Source: Myrica gale
Taxonomy: Eukaryota > Streptophyta > Magnoliopsida > Fagales > Myricaceae
NCBI GenBank assembly: GCA_963930655.1
Contig: OZ005621.1
Coordinates: forward strand, 5,567,001-5,631,000
Length of the DNA: 64,000 nucleotides
Direction of reading: 5' to 3'
Every line of letters begins with the position of its first letter. The first letter of the stretch is position 1. The translations under genes and the position numbers were made by a program. The notes under the pieces are model-generated. The model made no database searches. It saw only the letters and a program-made list of their open reading frames with translations, and was not told the origin of the DNA. Positions 12,734 to 34,136 of this stretch are shown here, one piece after another.

Positions 12734-14375
12734 GACATGCGGCGGCTAGGGTTTTCAGAGAGGCTGAGGGAGACTGTGAAGGAGGGGCTTCAGGGAAAAA
12801 AAAACGTAACAAGGGGGAAGGGACGACGACGTCGTCTCAGACTCTTAGTTAACTAGGTCGGTTCGGCCCATTGGGTACCCAGAACCGTGGGCCGAACTGA
12901 CCCAGTCGATTCTGAAAAATTTAGTGCCGACAGCCGAACTGAGCTGGACCCAAACCGGCCGGCCCAGTCGGTTTGGGGCAGGTTTGGGTCAGCCCGGTCG
13001 GTTTCGGCCCAAAACTGTACACCCCTACTTTTATGAGTAGTTGAGAAGTATACTAGCAAAAATAGAGATGACTTATCAATTAAAGGCGACAAGATTGACA
13101 ATTTTTTATTTTACAATACCATTATTGCTCTGTATAAAACGTCTATTGAAAATTCAAGTACATACCGTTATTGGTTGATTCTACAGTTGGCTTTCGTGTT
13201 AAAGATGGTCTTTGTAGGGTGTTTGTTATTGGTACTATATTTGTCTGGAGGAAGGAATGTAGACACTTTTTGATCTTAAAAAAAAAATGTTCATCTTTCT
13301 GATGCAAATATTTTCCAGACCTACCATCTACTATTTCACTAGGGCATTTAAAAACTGTGAAGGAAACTTCATTTTGTCATGTGTTGGACCTCTTGCACAG
13401 CCAGATGTATAAACTCTTCGAACTTGCATTTTAAAGTAACATCAGGAACATGCACCTCTCAGCTATTACCACCTTTATAATTGCAGTGGCTTCATCCACC
13501 TTAATGGCTTTGACTTTTCAAAGCTATGGGTAAACAAATCTTTTGTAATTCATTGAGGTTTGCAGCTAATGTTAATTTTGATTCTTTCCAGGCTAGATAC
13601 TTTGTAGATGAAGTGAAAGACAAAAGTGGAAAAGACATCAATATCAGCTCCTGGACACGAGAGTTTGTCAATGAACTTCCTGAGCAGGAGAATGGGTGGG
13701 TATTCCTATATTTTGTTCCAGTCAGGCATCTTCTTTTGAAGACACTTAACCAATGTTTGCTATAAACAGGTTTGATTGTGGCATGTTTATGATCAAATAT
13801 GCTGACTTTTATAGCAGAGGTATTGGCCTCTGTTTCAACCAGGTAAGGAGCATTGTACTGATGCTTATGTTCCATGATTAATTTCTTTAATATTTGTCTT
13901 TCTACTTATAAAAAAATTTTATTTTCCTTCATTTATTACTTTACAGATTCTTAGTCCTAAACGGCACTACTTGAAAACCAAGAGTCTTTTTCTTTTTTGG
14001 GGGAGGGGGACTTGGTTGTTGGTAAAAGACGTGGTTTTCATCTGCCAAAAGATAATGGTAGATCTAGTCTTGAGGGTTGATTCTTGTCTCTTAATGCAAC
14101 ACAAAAGACAATGAAATCAAATTCAGTGGTGCAAACAAATTGAAAATAAGTTTCTCTCCTATTTGAATTGCTACGATTAACTTGCTTCAATGAGTATACA
14201 TCACCTATTGATTACAACCCAATCTTTGTTTCTTTGCCTCATAGGAGCCTTGCTTCCATGAGTCTACATCAACAGTTGATTACAATTGGATCTTTGTTTC
14301 TTTTCCTCACAGGAACACATGCCGTATTTTCGGGTGAGGACTGCAAAGGAGATTATTAGATTGAGAGCCGACTAA
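8834..14375 (+). CDS. ESD4: ESD4/ULP1-type SUMO protease, nine exons, complete
   Basis: Exons: 8834-9691, 9900-9976, 10060-10153, 10665-10763, 11543-11635, 11738-11857, 13592-13695, 13770-13842 and 14313-14375 (TAA), joining in frame to 526 residues. The product is a C48 cysteine protease that matures SUMO and removes it from substrates; the Arabidopsis family member ESD4 acts at the nuclear envelope and affects flowering time. The first exon holds a divergent N-terminal regulatory half starting MGARTSDRKR, as in ESD4 (MGA..RKR). The catalytic domain starts near residue 300 with PREPFLPLT and includes GAWLNDEVINVYLELLKER. Active-site residues are visible: His417 (EIHW), Asp434 (YLDSLGG), Gln479 and Cys485 (NGFDCGMF). 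The C-terminus HMPYFRVRTAKEI fits the family. The in-frame TTG at 8813 was rejected in favour of ATG 8834. Introns 3 and 6 carry transposons. Orthology to ESD4 versus ULP1A/B needs a tree. Confidence 0.95.
10204..10540 (+). mobile_element. 5'-truncated LINE (3' end only) in ESD4 intron 3
   Basis: This 337-bp insertion ends in poly(A) at 10531-10540 and is bracketed by a perfect 14-bp target duplication gctactgatgaagg (10190-10203 and 10541-10554). Its decayed frame (AIWKMIPTCIW, then WGERNERCFE) matches the 3' end of the larger LINE at 19656-21002 (WIMIPPCIWWSLWRERNKCFE). Both tails share the order cttgtactg / tttaataaa / cttactta / poly(A). It lies in the sense direction of the host gene and adds an AATAAA inside the intron. 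Confidence 0.93.
12550..13027. mobile_element. hAT-like element in ESD4 intron 6
   Basis: About 478 bp, bounded by taggggtg on the left and cacccct(a) on the right. The interior is GC-rich with dense cggttcgg/ccgaaccg-type motifs on both strands, unlike the surrounding AT-rich intron. The ends resemble the two hAT MITEs at 29457 and 33814. The target duplication is unclear (cattttat versus acttttat, 6 of 8). It contains a (GA)n microsatellite. Confidence 0.6.
12700..12731 (+). repeat. GA microsatellite
   Basis: An uninterrupted run of alternating g and a of roughly 30 bases inside the hAT-like element. Confidence 0.9.
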
Positions 14376-16185
14376 TTGAGAAGTTCATCCTGCTGCTTTA
14401 GAAACATACTGTATTACCAATTTTTGTATTACCAATTTAGCAGATGGCAGTTTCCAGCACTGAGTGATAGCATGAAAACCTTCGCCAAGGAAAGATGCTG
14501 TCACTGTGGTCGGGGATCTGGGTGATAGCCATGCAGAAGTTACCAGGTTGTATATACTGCACACGAGCGAACCAATCTTTTGAAGGGTTAATTTGCACAT
14601 TCGTGGCAGCATCCAAGGTCTTTCACATTCTTTCCAGTTAGTGATTGAAGTCGGGTTTTTTTCGCGCTTTTGCTGTCTTGGATTTGATATTACTGACTGT
14701 AATTAATTAGTTTCTGGTGCTTCAGGAAATCAGAAATCTTGTTTGGTGTTTTCTGACAAGGCACTTATCCTATTCACATAGATAGTGTTTCCTTTGAGTT
14801 AGCCTTTTGGTGTGTTGACAATGATCATTCCTGCGGTCAGATTTTTCTGACAGACACTCTCCAGTCATGTTGTGGCAAATGGGATAAATAAAGAACTTTT
14901 ATGCCTTTGCTTCTTGGGTCCTTTTTTATGCAATGGATTGGATTTCCAGCATAGTTTATCAGGGATATGGCCATTACCCTTAAAACTGCGGTGTTTTGCT
15001 TATGAATGAGATCAGATAAATTCATTATTTTCTTCAGCAAGGTAAATTGTTTCACTGAAAAAAGAACGTAGATACAGGATTTTTTTTTGGGCTGGATAAA
15101 GCGGGGAACATAGATATAGATTTCCTTGTTACACAGGCCCCCCAAAGTATTGCGGTGGAGAAAAAGAAATTCTCAAAAAGCCTTATATTTCCTGATGGGG
15201 GACCACCGGATGGGCCGCTCTTGTATGGTTTGAAATAACACCTGTATTTGGAGACTGCTACTGACTAGATTACACATTGATTTGCAATGGCTTGGAATTT
15301 CTCTCTCCTTTTGCTGGGCATACCAAGTTATAAACACTGACATTGAATCAGTCAAAATAAACATGTACCTAATTTTCAGACAGACAAACCTTTACGTAAA
15401 ACAGGAAAAAAGAATTGATATTTTACGAAGACACGGATAAAAGTCAGAAAAACGCCTGTGAAGGATTGTAAAATATTTGTGGAATTGCAGTTGAATGAAC
15501 AATTCTTCGATGCTCAAGCAAGAGTGATTCATAATGAAGTCCCGAGTCCACAGAAGAAAGAAATGCTGGTATAGAACAGTAAATCAGGTAGTCTAAATCA
15601 AATCATGTCTGGATTTAATATGAGAAGCCATGTATTCTGAATGAATCTTCAGCTTTAAACCTAATGAACAAGATCAGTAGGCGGATAATATGACTTCAGA
15701 GAATTGAAAAAATAATGAGCATCTATTTCACCCTTTTTTGTTGTTGTTTCCTTTCCTAAAAACTGATTCACCTTTAAACAACAGCCAAGTTTCACAAACC
15801 CTTCAAAATCTGGGCAAGACAACATCTGGATCATCTAAACAATACAATTCACAACGCTCAAATCTTTGACCGGTCATAAACCTCTTTTCTTGTTCAAGCC
15901 AAAAGTTTGGATGTGACGGTAACCATAGCCCTCAAGTATAGTTGGCTGTGCGTTGCCTTAGTTGGATCATCTTCTAAAGTGCCTCCAACCTGCTCATGTT
16001 TGCACCTGTTATGCGAAGAAGGAATGTAGACCTTAGAAGAGAAGAAGGAATGCCAGAAAAGATTCGTATGCATCAGATAAGGTTTTATTCAACAATGAAA
16101 AAGAAAATGCTGCAAAAACACAAGAGAAGGAAATTACATGACAGGATATAGGACACCCATTATAGCGAAGAGGTAACGAGCTGCC
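14376..16185. other. Convergent 3' UTR region between ESD4 and KIN13A
   Basis: No gene recognised. A plus-strand AATAAA sits near 14886 in the ESD4 direction. A minus-strand AATAAA (TTTATT at 16084-16089) lies about 100 bases after the kinesin stop. Short open frames here show no family resemblance. Confidence 0.6.
16084..16089 (-). terminator. Likely polyadenylation signal of KIN13A
   Basis: AATAAA on the minus strand about 100 bases downstream of the TAG at 16188-16186, a usual distance. Confidence 0.5.
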
Positions 16186-25653
<9,468 letters not shown>

Positions 25654-26892
25654 GTGGCGCTGCGATCTCCTTTGCGGAGCCAATTTTCAAGATCTATTGA
25701 AACAACGCTTCACACACGAAAACATCCATCAAATTCAAAACCAAGGGAGGAAAAAAGGCATCCGCTACTAATATTATCAAGGTTTCAGATATAAAAAAAA
25801 ATTAACTCTCGAAACGAGTGATCTTGATGAACGGTACTCACAGGGAGGGGGAAAATGCAATTCAAAGGAGAACATGAAAGTGAGAAAATCCACGGAACCT
25901 GCAATTCAATAGCATCCGGTTTCAAAAAATCCAACTCCAAGCTCTAAACGTACACTGGCAAAGGTAAAATTCCAGCTTAACAAGCGTACCGTGTTACGCT
26001 AAGGAAATGATTAGCGCGATCGAGATCTGTGCTCTGAGATGGTTGCAAGTCAGGGTTGCGATCAGATCCGCAGCGAAATGGAAAGGCAAAACCCTAATTT
26101 GATTGCACGGTAAAGGTCCAAAGTCTCTTTCATTCTGCGAGTGAGAAATGGCTTGGAGACGATGATGGGCGATGGCTGACGCTTCACGCGAGATACTTCA
26201 CCTTGTTGATATAAGATTACGTGAATCAGAAATGTGTCGCTCGATTATAATCGGTGGATTATTCCTTTCAAAGAGTATTTAAACTGTTATTTGAAACTAT
26301 ACTGTAAAGACTAATACGCCATCGTATTTATGGATATTTCCGGGGTGTCGTTTAGCCGGTGTTTGGATTTCATTCCAAATATTTGATCTTCCTTTAATCA
26401 TATTTTTTTATCATAATGAATATAAAAAAAATCATTTTCAAATAATTTTTTTTATATTTTCATAAATTTTTATAAATTAAAATTCTCAAAATTTTGACAT
26501 CCAAATACCAATATATAATAACTCCTTGTTTAATGGGTCAGTTTTCCTTTGTCTATTTTATTTTTTTGTGCCTAAAATTAATAGTAAAAATTAACCTGAT
26601 AGTTAAGGTGTATTTTAAATATAATAGAATAAAAATTGAACAACTTGAAGGGTCAAATTGATAATAGAACAAAAAATGTGACACGGGACTCTCACAAAAG
26701 AATTAAAATTGAAGGGTCAAATTGATAAGATTTAAAACCACATAGACTAGCGAATTAATCAATTTCGTTTAAATACCTTGTAATTCTATGAAAAATAAAA
26801 CAAAGACATTGCTCCTTACATTTTCTCCTCCACTGAAGGCTAAGGCATTTCCCTGGATTGCCTACGGAAAATTTGTATTTCGTATAAAAAAA
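25654..26892. other. KIN13A 5' UTR/promoter and spacer
   Basis: Upstream sequence of KIN13A. No clear TATA box was identified. AT content rises after about 26250. Nothing else recognised. Confidence 0.4.
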
Positions 26893-28505
26893 AGGATAAA
26901 GTACATAAACAGTCTCGGTGGTTTCACGTTTTGACAAATTGGTCCCTGTGATTTCAACTTGAACACATTAGTCCCTGGAGTAAGCATCATGTAACAAAAA
27001 GGTCCTCCCGTTAGATTTCTATCAACCCACTTAACGGTCAAAGCTCCCGGGAGGACCTTTTTGTTACATGATGTATACCTCAGGGACCAATTTGTCAAAA
27101 GGTGATACCACAGGGACTAGGGCTGTACAACCCCGGTGTAGGTGCCGGTTTTGGCCAAAATCGGCACCTACACCGGGTAGGCCGGTTTTGAAAAAATTAC
27201 CACATACACCTACACCGCTAAGGGCAAAAACCGGCCCTTAGTGGTGGCGATTTCCGGTTATCCTACATTAATATTGAGCCATTTTTTTAGCATTTTACGT
27301 ACTTGACCCAATGTATTTTTTTCTTTTTTCTTTTAGTCCATTAATCACATATCAATAAAATCTAAACTAATGAAATCCAAATTTCAAAATCAATAAAATT
27401 AAAGATCATTTTAAAAGATAAGATGAGAATTTAAAGTCCAAAGTAATAGAGACGTCACTGTAAATAGAAACTATTATCTTTTGAAAATCCAGTTTAGACC
27501 CTAACAACACTTAGATGAGAGAATATGTGTTTTCCCTCTAATTAACAAATCAATAACAATTTTAAAACATGTTCAAAACCTAATAGTGTTTCCCTTGGTT
27601 TCACAAGGAAAATAAAACGTGATGACTCTATATGAATTTTTGAACTAAATTGTATTAGAAATTTGAACTAAAATGTAATTGAATGACTGATTTTGCAAGC
27701 AGGGTATAAATTTAGTAGTGATTTGTCAATTTTAAAATTTAGACAATTTGTTAATATTTCATAAAAACTCTTAAACTAATACATTGATTTAAAATTTTTT
27801 GTGGTAGAATCTCGAGCTCTTGACTTATATTATGCGATGTACTTACCAAAGTTTGACATTAAACTCTTTAATTATGATTCCAATGCCTTCATATATACCC
27901 TTTTAAATACAATAAATTTATAATTTTTCTACCAAAATTCTAAATAACTAGTTCATTCACCTAGCAAGTTTCTTGGTAACTTGAATGTAAGCATTTGATT
28001 AGACAAAACCAACAACAAATCTCAAATATTCAAGTGAAACTAAACTATTGAGTAAACCTTGTCATGCTTCTAGAATATTATGTATTGAGGTAAAACTAAA
28101 GTTTAAACTATTGAGTAGAAATTAAAATAAAAAAACTAAAAAAAAAATCCCGGTTTAACCTACACCGGGAAACCCGGTGCCGGTTAAACCGGGAACCGCC
28201 GGTTTTTTCAAAAAACCAAACCTACACCGGCACCGGTTAGACCAAAAACCGGAAACCCAGTGCCGGTGCCACCGGAATTTCCCGGTGACATTGTACAGCC
28301 CTAACAGGGACTACAAATTAGCCCCTGTGGTATCACCTTTTGACAAATTGGTCCCTGAGGTATACATCATGTAACAAAAAAGGTCCTCCCGGGAGCTTTG
28401 ACCGTTAATTGGGTTGACGGAGGGACTGCATTGCAACAACTTGCTGACCACAGGGATTAATGCGTTCAACTTGAAACCACAGGGACTGTTTCAGTATTTT
28501 TCCCT
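26893..28505. mobile_element. Mutator-like palindromic MITE, interrupted by a hAT element
   Basis: The left arm 26893-27117 and right arm 28304-28505 are inverted repeats of each other over about 200 bp. Shared landmarks are acagtc(cc).g.ggtttca, gacaaattggtccctg, aacggtcaaagctcccgg and catgatgtatacctcaggga. The ends are aggataaagta and the reverse complement of agtatttttccct. Flanks are A-rich, so the target duplication cannot be read securely. Removing 27118-28303 plus one 8-bp duplication rejoins the arms into an original element of about 420 bp. No coding capacity. Confidence 0.8.
27118..28303. mobile_element. hAT-type non-autonomous element nested in the MITE
   Basis: 1186 bp with ends tagggctgtacaa and ttgtacagcccta (perfect 13-bp inverted repeats) and a perfect 8-bp target duplication acagggac (27110-27117 and 28304-28311), the hAT signature. 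Subterminal regions are packed with ccggtt/aaccgg-type motifs on both strands (27134-27260 and 28150-28285). The middle is AT-rich, with no transposase recognised. Confidence 0.93.
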
Positions 28506-29270
28506 AAAAAAATTAAATAAGGTAACAAGGTAGATTTTGTGCTAGATAACAAACTAGCAAATATATATAATATTAGATATCTTTAAAGATTCATCTGATA
28601 ATATTAGTAAACTACAATCTTAATCGTTTCGAGATAATGGAAATAGGATAATAAGAGACATCTTATAGTATGGGATGAAAAGAAAAGCCGTGATATTAAG
28701 AAATGCAATTATTTTTTAATATAGTGTTTGTCTTTTTTGAGAGAATAACAAATTAGAATAATAATAATAATATATATCTTACCTCATAGAATGAGTTTGA
28801 ATCGCAATAATAAAAAATATTATTTATTTATATTTTAAGCAAGCGAATTGTTATCCTAATACCAATTTGACCCTACACCTAGCTGTGATTAGAACTTCAA
28901 ATACCAGGCAAACAAAATTTGCACAGAGATCCCAAATTAGTTCCACTTAAAAGGGCCATGTTTTCATGGGAAAAATGTTGAGCCAAGAATTTCGTACTTA
29001 ACGTTACAAAGCTAGTCGCAGTGCACTCTCCCCATTTGCTTAAAGATCCGTCATAAATGGTGCACGATATTAATGCACATTTTTCTTGGTTGTTTAAAAT
29101 ATAATCTATAAGATAATAACTATTGGAATCTTAAGGATAATATATCATTTTCGATTATCAAGATTCCACGTACGCGGAAGCTTCAGTAGGAACCAAAAAC
29201 AAGTTATTGCCAAATTTGCTCCGTATCCACCACTGAACCACTGGATATGTTTCCGAGTGTATATCTAAGT
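28506..29270. other. Intergenic spacer
   Basis: AT-rich, with microsatellite-like taata runs near 28755. No gene recognised. Confidence 0.4.
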
Positions 29271-29287
29271 AGATGAATGGATAGCGA

Positions 29288-29403
29288 GCCAATGAGCTAT
29301 GACTCAGTTGGCACGTCCTCCTCTTAGGAGGGTCTCGAATTGGGATTCGATTCTCCCATCCCCTTCCCCCGACAGGCTTAGGCCTGTATTGCCTTAAAAA
29401 AAA
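29288..29403 (+). mobile_element. tRNA-derived SINE
   Basis: About 116 bp with an A-box-like segment (tatgactcagttggcacg) and a B-box-like segment (ggattcgattctccc), as in tRNA-derived Pol III promoters, and a terminal A run. It is flanked by a perfect 17-bp target duplication agatgaatggatagcga (29271-29287 and 29404-29420). The tail phrase cctgtattgcctt precedes the poly(A). The family was not identified with certainty. Confidence 0.88.
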
Positions 29404-29456
29404 AGATGAATGGATAGCGATTGCCGAATGGCTTTGGATTCTGGTGATGTTTCAGG

Positions 29457-29780
29457 TAGGGGTGGGCAAATCGGGTTCGGGTTCGAAAATTTTAACCCGA
29501 ACCCGAAAATTCGGTTTTCTTCATTACTAAACTCGAACCCGAACCCGCATAAACCCAAAAAAATCATGTCGGTTCGGGTCGTCGGTCACGGGTTTTGACC
29601 CCTCCGATCTCATTTTAGGGCATTAGATTTTCTGTGTAGGGTCGGGTTTGTTACTATACTCGAACCAACCCGAAAATCGGTTTTTCTTAACACACAAACC
29701 CGAACCCGTTTAAACCCGCCCAGATCGGATCGAAAACGAATCGGGCCGGTTCAGGTTGTCGGGTTTTTTGCCCACCCCTA
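29457..29780. mobile_element. hAT MITE, copy A
   Basis: 324 bp, ends taggggtgggcaaa and tttttgcccacccta-like (read tttgcccacccct a at the right edge), with a perfect 8-bp target duplication gtttcagg (29449-29456 and 29781-29788). The interior is rich in cgggttcgggt/acccgaacccg. It is the reverse-complement homologue of the element at 33814-34128. Confidence 0.95.
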
Positions 29781-29810
29781 GTTTCAGGGTAGAGGAACAT
29801 TCTCTGTCTG

Positions 29811-30013
29811 CAAAACAAAATTTTAACACCCTAAAATTTTATCATCATTACAAAACACTCCCTCCTTATTTTTTCATCAATTTTCATATATTTTTCCACT
29901 TTTTTACAAACTTTTTATTTTTTTATCAATTTTTTCATTCTCTCTCATAACTTTCTCATCAAACTCAATACCTACAATTTTAACAACCTTAAAATTTTAC
30001 TTCTCAAACACAA
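29811..30013. repeat. AT-rich MITE-like repeat (unnamed family), copy 1
   Basis: Ends look inverted (caaaacaaaattttaacacc versus ttaaaattttacttctcaaacacaac). It contains the family core actcaatacctacaattttaac. Similar units occur at 38748, 40291 and 51608. No target duplication could be fixed. Confidence 0.5.
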
Positions 30014-31195
30014 CTACTCCTCACATCCATAGTCACGTTTAGACACGCGCTCTAAATGCAGGCTGGTTTAATCACCACGTACCTACAAAACCATTAATCT
30101 ACTTGCAGAGTTGCAGAAGACAGGAGAGACAGTGTACCCTCACAGTTTGTTCTTTTACTATTTTCGCCAGACCCTTATTTTAGGTTGTATCTATTATATT
30201 TGCCCCATTATATAATAGATTATTAATTTTAGGTAGTTTATACTTTTTATTAAATGTCTTCATAATTTAAATGAAAAATAATTTCTTGACACTTCAAATA
30301 ATAATTTTATCTCCATAATTTTTTTATAAGGATAAAATTATAATTTTAAAAAATACAAATCAATTTTAATATTGGATGCAAACTACAAAGTGTCTAAAAT
30401 CAATCATTAGAGTTGTAATTGATAAAAATAATAGATGAGGTACAAAATGTCAAGACTCATAATTCAAGGGTTTAGAGTATATTTAACCATTTTTTATCAT
30501 AAGTAACCTTCAATACATTTATAAGAAGTTAATTAAAAAAAATTCTGTATGAATTATACAATATAATTCAAAGTATATTTAACCATTGTCTTGACATTAT
30601 ACATGATATGCGACCAGTAAATGTGATAGAGAACATCCCTCAAGTCTTGCACTAAATAATAACTTCTTTGTAATTTAGACTTCAAATATTAATTAAATAC
30701 ATTATATTTTTAAAATATAAGTAGTTGTATAATTTATTATTTTGAAACCCAATATAGTTATGGAAAAATATTAACTTTTAGCCTCTAACTTGCATCAAAA
30801 TGTTAAAAACATGTTTAAACTATTAAAATCATCATTTTTAGTTTAAAAACTATCGAAGTTCATAAACTTGGTCCTGTTATAAAATCCAACCATTAATATT
30901 GTGTCACATAACCTATTTTTTTCATATTTCAACAGTAAGATTTTATGACAAAGCGAATGTTGATGCATTTAGATAGTTTTTGAACTAAATGTGACAATTT
31001 TGATAGATGGTAACTCTTTTTGATATTTTGATCTAAGTTTAGGAGTTAAACAGAGACTATGAAAATTCAGGGGGTTGGTGCAAAGTTTTAATAAATTGGT
31101 TGGTGTGGAGCTTTAACTGCATATTGCATGATGGGGATGGTCTAGTCGGTCAAATTGCCAGGGAAAGAGTTGGGAAATATAAGAGGATAAAAACA
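30014..31195. other. AT-rich spacer
   Basis: No gene, RNA or bounded repeat recognised. Confidence 0.4.
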
Positions 31196-31423
31196 AGAGA
31201 TAAATGCAAGATCAGTCCATGTGTTATACGTAAAAATCGATTTAGTCCCTGAGATATGAAAAACATCGTTTTAGTCCCTGTGATTCTATTTTCGTTTGTT
31301 ATTGGTCCTCCATCAGGGACTGATTTTATCACTTTCTGAAATCACAAGGACTAAATCGATGTTATCACAGGGACTAAATCAATTTTTGCGAATAGTACAA
31401 GAGCCAATTTTGCATTTATCCCT
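31196..31423. mobile_element. Short Mutator-like palindromic MITE
   Basis: About 228 bp. The ends agagataaatgcaa and, reversed, agggataaatgcaa form inverted repeats that continue inward through atttagtccctg / cagggactaaat. A candidate 9-bp duplication (aaaaacaag / aaaaacaaa) matches at 8 of 9. It resembles in style, though not sequence, the outer element at 26893-28505. Confidence 0.7.
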
Positions 31424-32020
31424 AAAAACAAACGTGCAAAGACAAAATACTTGATCTTTGAACCAAATGTACTCAATGGTCCCGCATATACACGAAGAAG
31501 TAAAGCTAGAAGTTCCCATCCCAAAATGGAGATCTCAAATCTACTAGTACCCATAGACGAACGGCATTTGGTAAATTATTAGATATTGGCAGAGTGCCGA
31601 GGCAGATATCTTTCCTTGTTTCATGCACTTCCTTGTTACAAAGCTGATTTCCATGATAATTCTAGGTAGTAGTGAAGCATAAGTTATATTAATAAAATGT
31701 TACATAAAATAAACCATCATGAGTTAGCTCGATTCCATTTCAAGTTCGATTCCCTTTGAAAATTATATCAGTGATTTATTGGAAGGCGGGACAGTGAACC
31801 GTCTAGTCTCTTGTAAGACTTGTTATGGTATCTGAGTTCACAGACCAAATTAATTCGAGCCTAATACTCAAAGGGTGCCTTGAATTTTTCACGCTAAACC
31901 AAAAAAAAATGCTACATAAAATATTGAGAAAACTAAAACTAAAAGTTGTAGGTGACCTTGTAGTATGTAAAACTCCAAGACATTTTTTTATCAGTTTCCT
32001 CCACTTCTTGCTTGATGGGG

Positions 32021-32346
32021 TACGGCTGAACAAAATCGAACCGTAGATCGGATCGGACGGTAAAATCGGACCGAATTTACGGTCCGGTCCAGTCTTGTTT
32101 ATGTAAATTTGGTTCGATCCGATCCATACCTTTTGACGAATCGGACCGGATTTATTAATATAAATAAATAAATATATTTTTATATTTTTTAATACAAATT
32201 ATAAACTTAAAATGTTTAGTTTCAATCTAAACTAAAACGGTATATTTTTATATGTATTTTCCTCAAATTAACCTTAAAAAAATTTAAAAACCGAAGGAAA
32301 CAAAATTATAACTGATCCGGACCGAATTTACGGTTACGCAGCCCTA
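32021..32346. mobile_element. Degraded hAT-like MITE
   Basis: About 326 bp. The left end tacggctgaac is related to the reverse complement of the right end (tagggctgcgtaac). Subterminal repeats are of the cggaccg/cggtccg type on both sides. The target duplication is poor (tgatgggg versus agctgggg). Boundaries are approximate. Confidence 0.5.
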
Positions 32347-33813
32347 GCTGGGGAGGTCAGAAAGCAAAACAAAAGGTTGCTTGTTGAGTTAGAGGGTGTG
32401 GGATATGTTCATTCGAATATTATGATTTGGGTTAGAGGGTGTGTTGTTGGTGGTCAGTGTGGGACACCGAGAAGGAGAATGAATGCTGTTGGATCTCAAC
32501 GTGGGCCATCTGAAAGCAGCTTCTTTTCAATTCGGCGTAAGCTATCCACATCATACCTTGCAATCCGCTTCTTTTGAATAAAGCGTTGCTTTAAGTTAAA
32601 GCATGTGAGGTTGAGACACCCAACGATTACGAGCGTTAATTTGAATTAAAAGTTCCATCATTTCTGGACCAAGTTAGGGCTAACATCCAGCTCAAACTAG
32701 TCTATAAAATCTTCCAGTTAGCACTAATATCTTTGACAGATCGGGAACTCTACAATTTGTTCTTCTGATTGCATTATATAAATTAAAGGAAGAAGCATAC
32801 ACATCAACAGGAGGACGTACATTACTCGAAGTTTAATACGAGCAGCATTAAACAGTGTAGAACCCACGTACTATTAATGTTCAGTGGCAGACGGAGGAGG
32901 CTTCCATTTCTGCAGGTTCGATGACTTCATAAAATATATATATTTTTTCGTTCATTTATTTTATAAATCTCATAGATTTTGAAAGAGAAAAACTGTAATT
33001 AAATTCTACTTATAAATTTCATTAGTTTGGCATTAAAAATTATTGTTATTATTGGCATATAACTATATGAATTTTTATAGTATTCATGGACTTATTTAAT
33101 AATATAGTACTATTTTATCCACCAAGAAAAAAAATAAAAGTATGCTACTGTTCTTTTTTGAATTACGCTATACAATTCAAATCAATAATTGTAAAGATCT
33201 TATATTATGCATGTCTTTTTCTGAATTGCACCATATAATTAAGATAAAGAATTGTAGAAGGTGTTTATCGTTGGTAATTATTTGTGTTTTCTTCATCATT
33301 TTTGGTATAACAGCAAGGGCAAGAGGACTTATTCTCTCTGTTGTTTCTTATCATTTTAGCTTTAGAAAGATTTTGAAATACTCCCTTTAGCAGCTTGAAT
33401 GATCTAATGGAGTCTAAATGCTCACAGGAGTTCTCGTGCTTTTGCATTTGCAATCTAAACTCCTAAGTTCCAGATCTGCGTATGCTTTTGCATTTGCTAG
33501 CCAACATATTAAGGAGTTCTCATGCGGCAACTGAACATGTTGTGGCATTGTTCGGTTCCGTGGATAGAGTCGTTTTAAGAAATTGTAACAGTTTTGGAGG
33601 ACTTAATAAGAGATCATTATGCCTTCCCCAATCCTTTAGAACGCACAAGGACTGTTTTTTTTCCAAGGTTGTCGCGGGATATTTATTTCAAATTCACCGT
33701 ACTTAGGAAGCAACGGACCATAATTCTCTTCAATTTGTTGCTTGAATTGAACCATCAAATTTAGGGAGAGATTAACGTAATATGTGAGTAATAATATTTA
33801 ATATTGTCCGTAT
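32347..33813. other. Intergenic spacer
   Basis: No gene recognised; short open frames lack family resemblance. Confidence 0.4.
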
Positions 33814-34128
33814 TAGGGGTAGGCAAAAAAACCCGAAACCTGACGACCCGAACAGGCCCAACCCGTTTCCGACACGATTGAGACGGGTTTAAACGGGTTC
33901 GGGTTTGTGTGTTAAGAAAAACCGATTTTCGGATTCGGGTATAGTAACAAACCCGACTCGACCTCGAAAATCTAATGCCCTCAAATGAGTTTGGAGGGGT
34001 CAAAACCCGTGACCCGTTTCCGACCCGATTTTTTCGGGTTTATGCTGGTTCGGGTTAGTAATGAAGAAAACCGAAATTTCGGGTTCGGGTTAAAATTTTC
34101 GAACCCGAACCCTGTTTGCCCACCCCTA
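33814..34128. mobile_element. hAT MITE, copy B
   Basis: 315 bp, ends taggggtaggcaaa and tttgcccacccta-like, with a perfect 8-bp target duplication gtccgtat (33806-33813 and 34129-34136). It aligns in reverse complement along its length with copy A: shared features include the tgtgttaagaaaaaccgattttcgg stretch and cattagatttt/aaaatctaatg. Confidence 0.95.
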
Positions 34129-34136
34129 GTCCGTAT

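Noticed and set aside
25654..25683. ATG ten codons upstream of the chosen KIN13A start
   Set aside because: It is possible in frame, but plant KIN13A proteins start at MGGQMQQ; kept as an alternative only.
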